NCBI GenBank assembly: GCA_910585655.1
Contig: CAJUFW010000085.1
Coordinates: 6,128-13,897 of the forward strand
Origin: an uncultured Lachnospiraceae bacterium
Lineage (GTDB): Bacteria; Bacillota_A; Clostridia; Lachnospirales; Lachnospiraceae
Direction of reading: 5' to 3'
Length of the DNA: 7,770 nt
Part shown: positions 7,470 to 7,770 of the stretch, one piece after another
Layout of the letters: every line of letters begins with the position of its first letter
Position numbering within the stretch: position 1 is the first letter of the stretch
Made by a program: the position numbers and the translations under genes
Notes under the pieces: generated by a model
What the model was told of the DNA's origin: nothing
Seen by the model: the letters and a program-made list of their open reading frames with translations, nothing else
The model's database searches: none

Positions 7470-7476
7470 CCCTCCC
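7470..7476 (-). promoter_or_regulatory. Ribosome binding site of the receiver gene
   Basis: GGGAGGG on the minus strand sits 6 bases before the ATG at 7463, a near-ideal Clostridia SD that fixes the start. Confidence 0.85.
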
Positions 7477-7515
7477 GTTTTATTACTAGGTATTCCTTAA
7501 AACCTCGCGATTCTT

Positions 7516-7544
7516 ATTTTAACCAAAAATGCTATAAAAATCAA
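7516..7544 (-). promoter_or_regulatory. SigA-type promoter of the receiver-kinase-kinase operon
   Basis: Minus-strand TTGATT (7539-7544) and TAAAAT (7516-7521) are separated by exactly 17 bases in an A/T-rich stretch. The -10 fits consensus 5/6 and the -35 fits 4/6. The expected start near 7509 leaves a leader of about 45 bases before the receiver ATG. No riboswitch-like structure is visible in that leader. Confidence 0.65.
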
Positions 7545-7582
7545 GAGTATTTTCCCGCTTATACACCCGGAATCTCTAAACC

Positions 7583-7770
7583 TTATTTTATACAACTTCC
7601 AAAACTATCCCTGGTTTTCACAGCCGCTCCACCACAGCACACTCCTGCCTGGAAGGCAACATCCTCCATTCGCGCAAGTGTGCATCCCGCCCGGAGAACT
7701 TTCCTATCATATGAGAAAGAATTCCACAAAGTGGAATTCTCGCGCCGGAGCGCGTCTGCGTCAGCAGACA
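7583..7770 (-). other. Open frame entering from the right edge, unrecognised; possible gene tail or repeat
   Basis: On the minus strand a frame is open from the window edge (first whole codon at 7768) to TAA at 7583-7585, 61 codons. It would end in a Cys/Gly-rich tail (AGVCCGGAAVKTRD, then FGSCIK). An in-frame ATG at 7666 could give a 27-residue peptide, but I see no strong SD before it. The right half of the frame is made of palindromes, which argues for a repeat element read through by chance. It may equally be the 3' end of an upstream gene. Between the stop and the operon promoter (7545-7582) I see nothing clear. The other 7464-7770 features are the leader, promoter and palindromes. Confidence 0.25.
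7718..7769. repeat. Three back-to-back palindromes at the window edge
   Basis: First: AGAATTCCAC (7718-7727) and GTGGAATTCT (7731-7740), perfect 10-base arms with loop AAA. Second: CGCGC (7741-7745) and GCGCG (7750-7754), loop CGGA. Third: GTCTGC (7754-7759) and GCAGAC (7764-7769), loop GTCA. They abut without gaps, and no T tract follows on either strand inside the window. This resembles a compound intergenic palindromic repeat more than a simple terminator. The block may continue past the edge. Confidence 0.75.

Noticed and set aside
7718..7740. Simple intrinsic terminator of an upstream gene
   Set aside because: The hairpin is perfect, but no T run follows on either strand and it is part of a larger palindromic block.
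7718..7769. Start of a CRISPR array
   Set aside because: The three palindromes differ in sequence and have no spacers, so they are not direct repeats.

Overview
The window looks like a piece of a Clostridia chromosome (Bacillota, most likely Lachnospiraceae). The reasons are strong AGGAGG-type ribosome binding sites, mid-range base composition, hybrid histidine kinases of a type common in gut Clostridia, and a ribosomal-protection-type GTPase next door. This placement is inferred from sequence style and family memory, with no database search. All supported genes read on the minus strand, so the biological order runs from the right edge of the window to the left.

Layout in transcription order. 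(1) 7464-7770: a non-coding or poorly understood stretch with three back-to-back palindromes at the edge, an open frame that runs in from outside the window, and a good SigA-type promoter. (2) 7463-7104: a stand-alone CheY-like receiver. (3) 7107-4582: a membrane hybrid histidine kinase (6 predicted membrane segments, HisKA, HATPase, degenerate receiver, receiver, HPt). It overlaps gene 2 by 4 bases (ATGA). (4) 4529-1830: a second membrane hybrid kinase (6 predicted membrane segments, HisKA, HATPase, receiver) whose C-terminus is a complete DegV/FakB-like fatty-acid-binding domain. (5) 1816-1770: a terminator closing the operon. (6) 1710 to the left edge: the first 570 codons of an EF-G/Tet(M)-like GTPase with its own start region.

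Genes 2 to 4 form one signalling operon. It has two kinases, three intact receivers and one HPt, but no DNA-binding or other classical output domain. A likely scheme is a phosphorelay through the HPt of the first kinase to the small receiver or to a regulator elsewhere. The DegV module on the second kinase would be a lipid-linked sensor or output. The kinase-receiver-DegV fusion is the most unusual item here. The GTPase is a separate transcription unit; its domain IV tip lacks the signature of proven tetracycline-resistance proteins.
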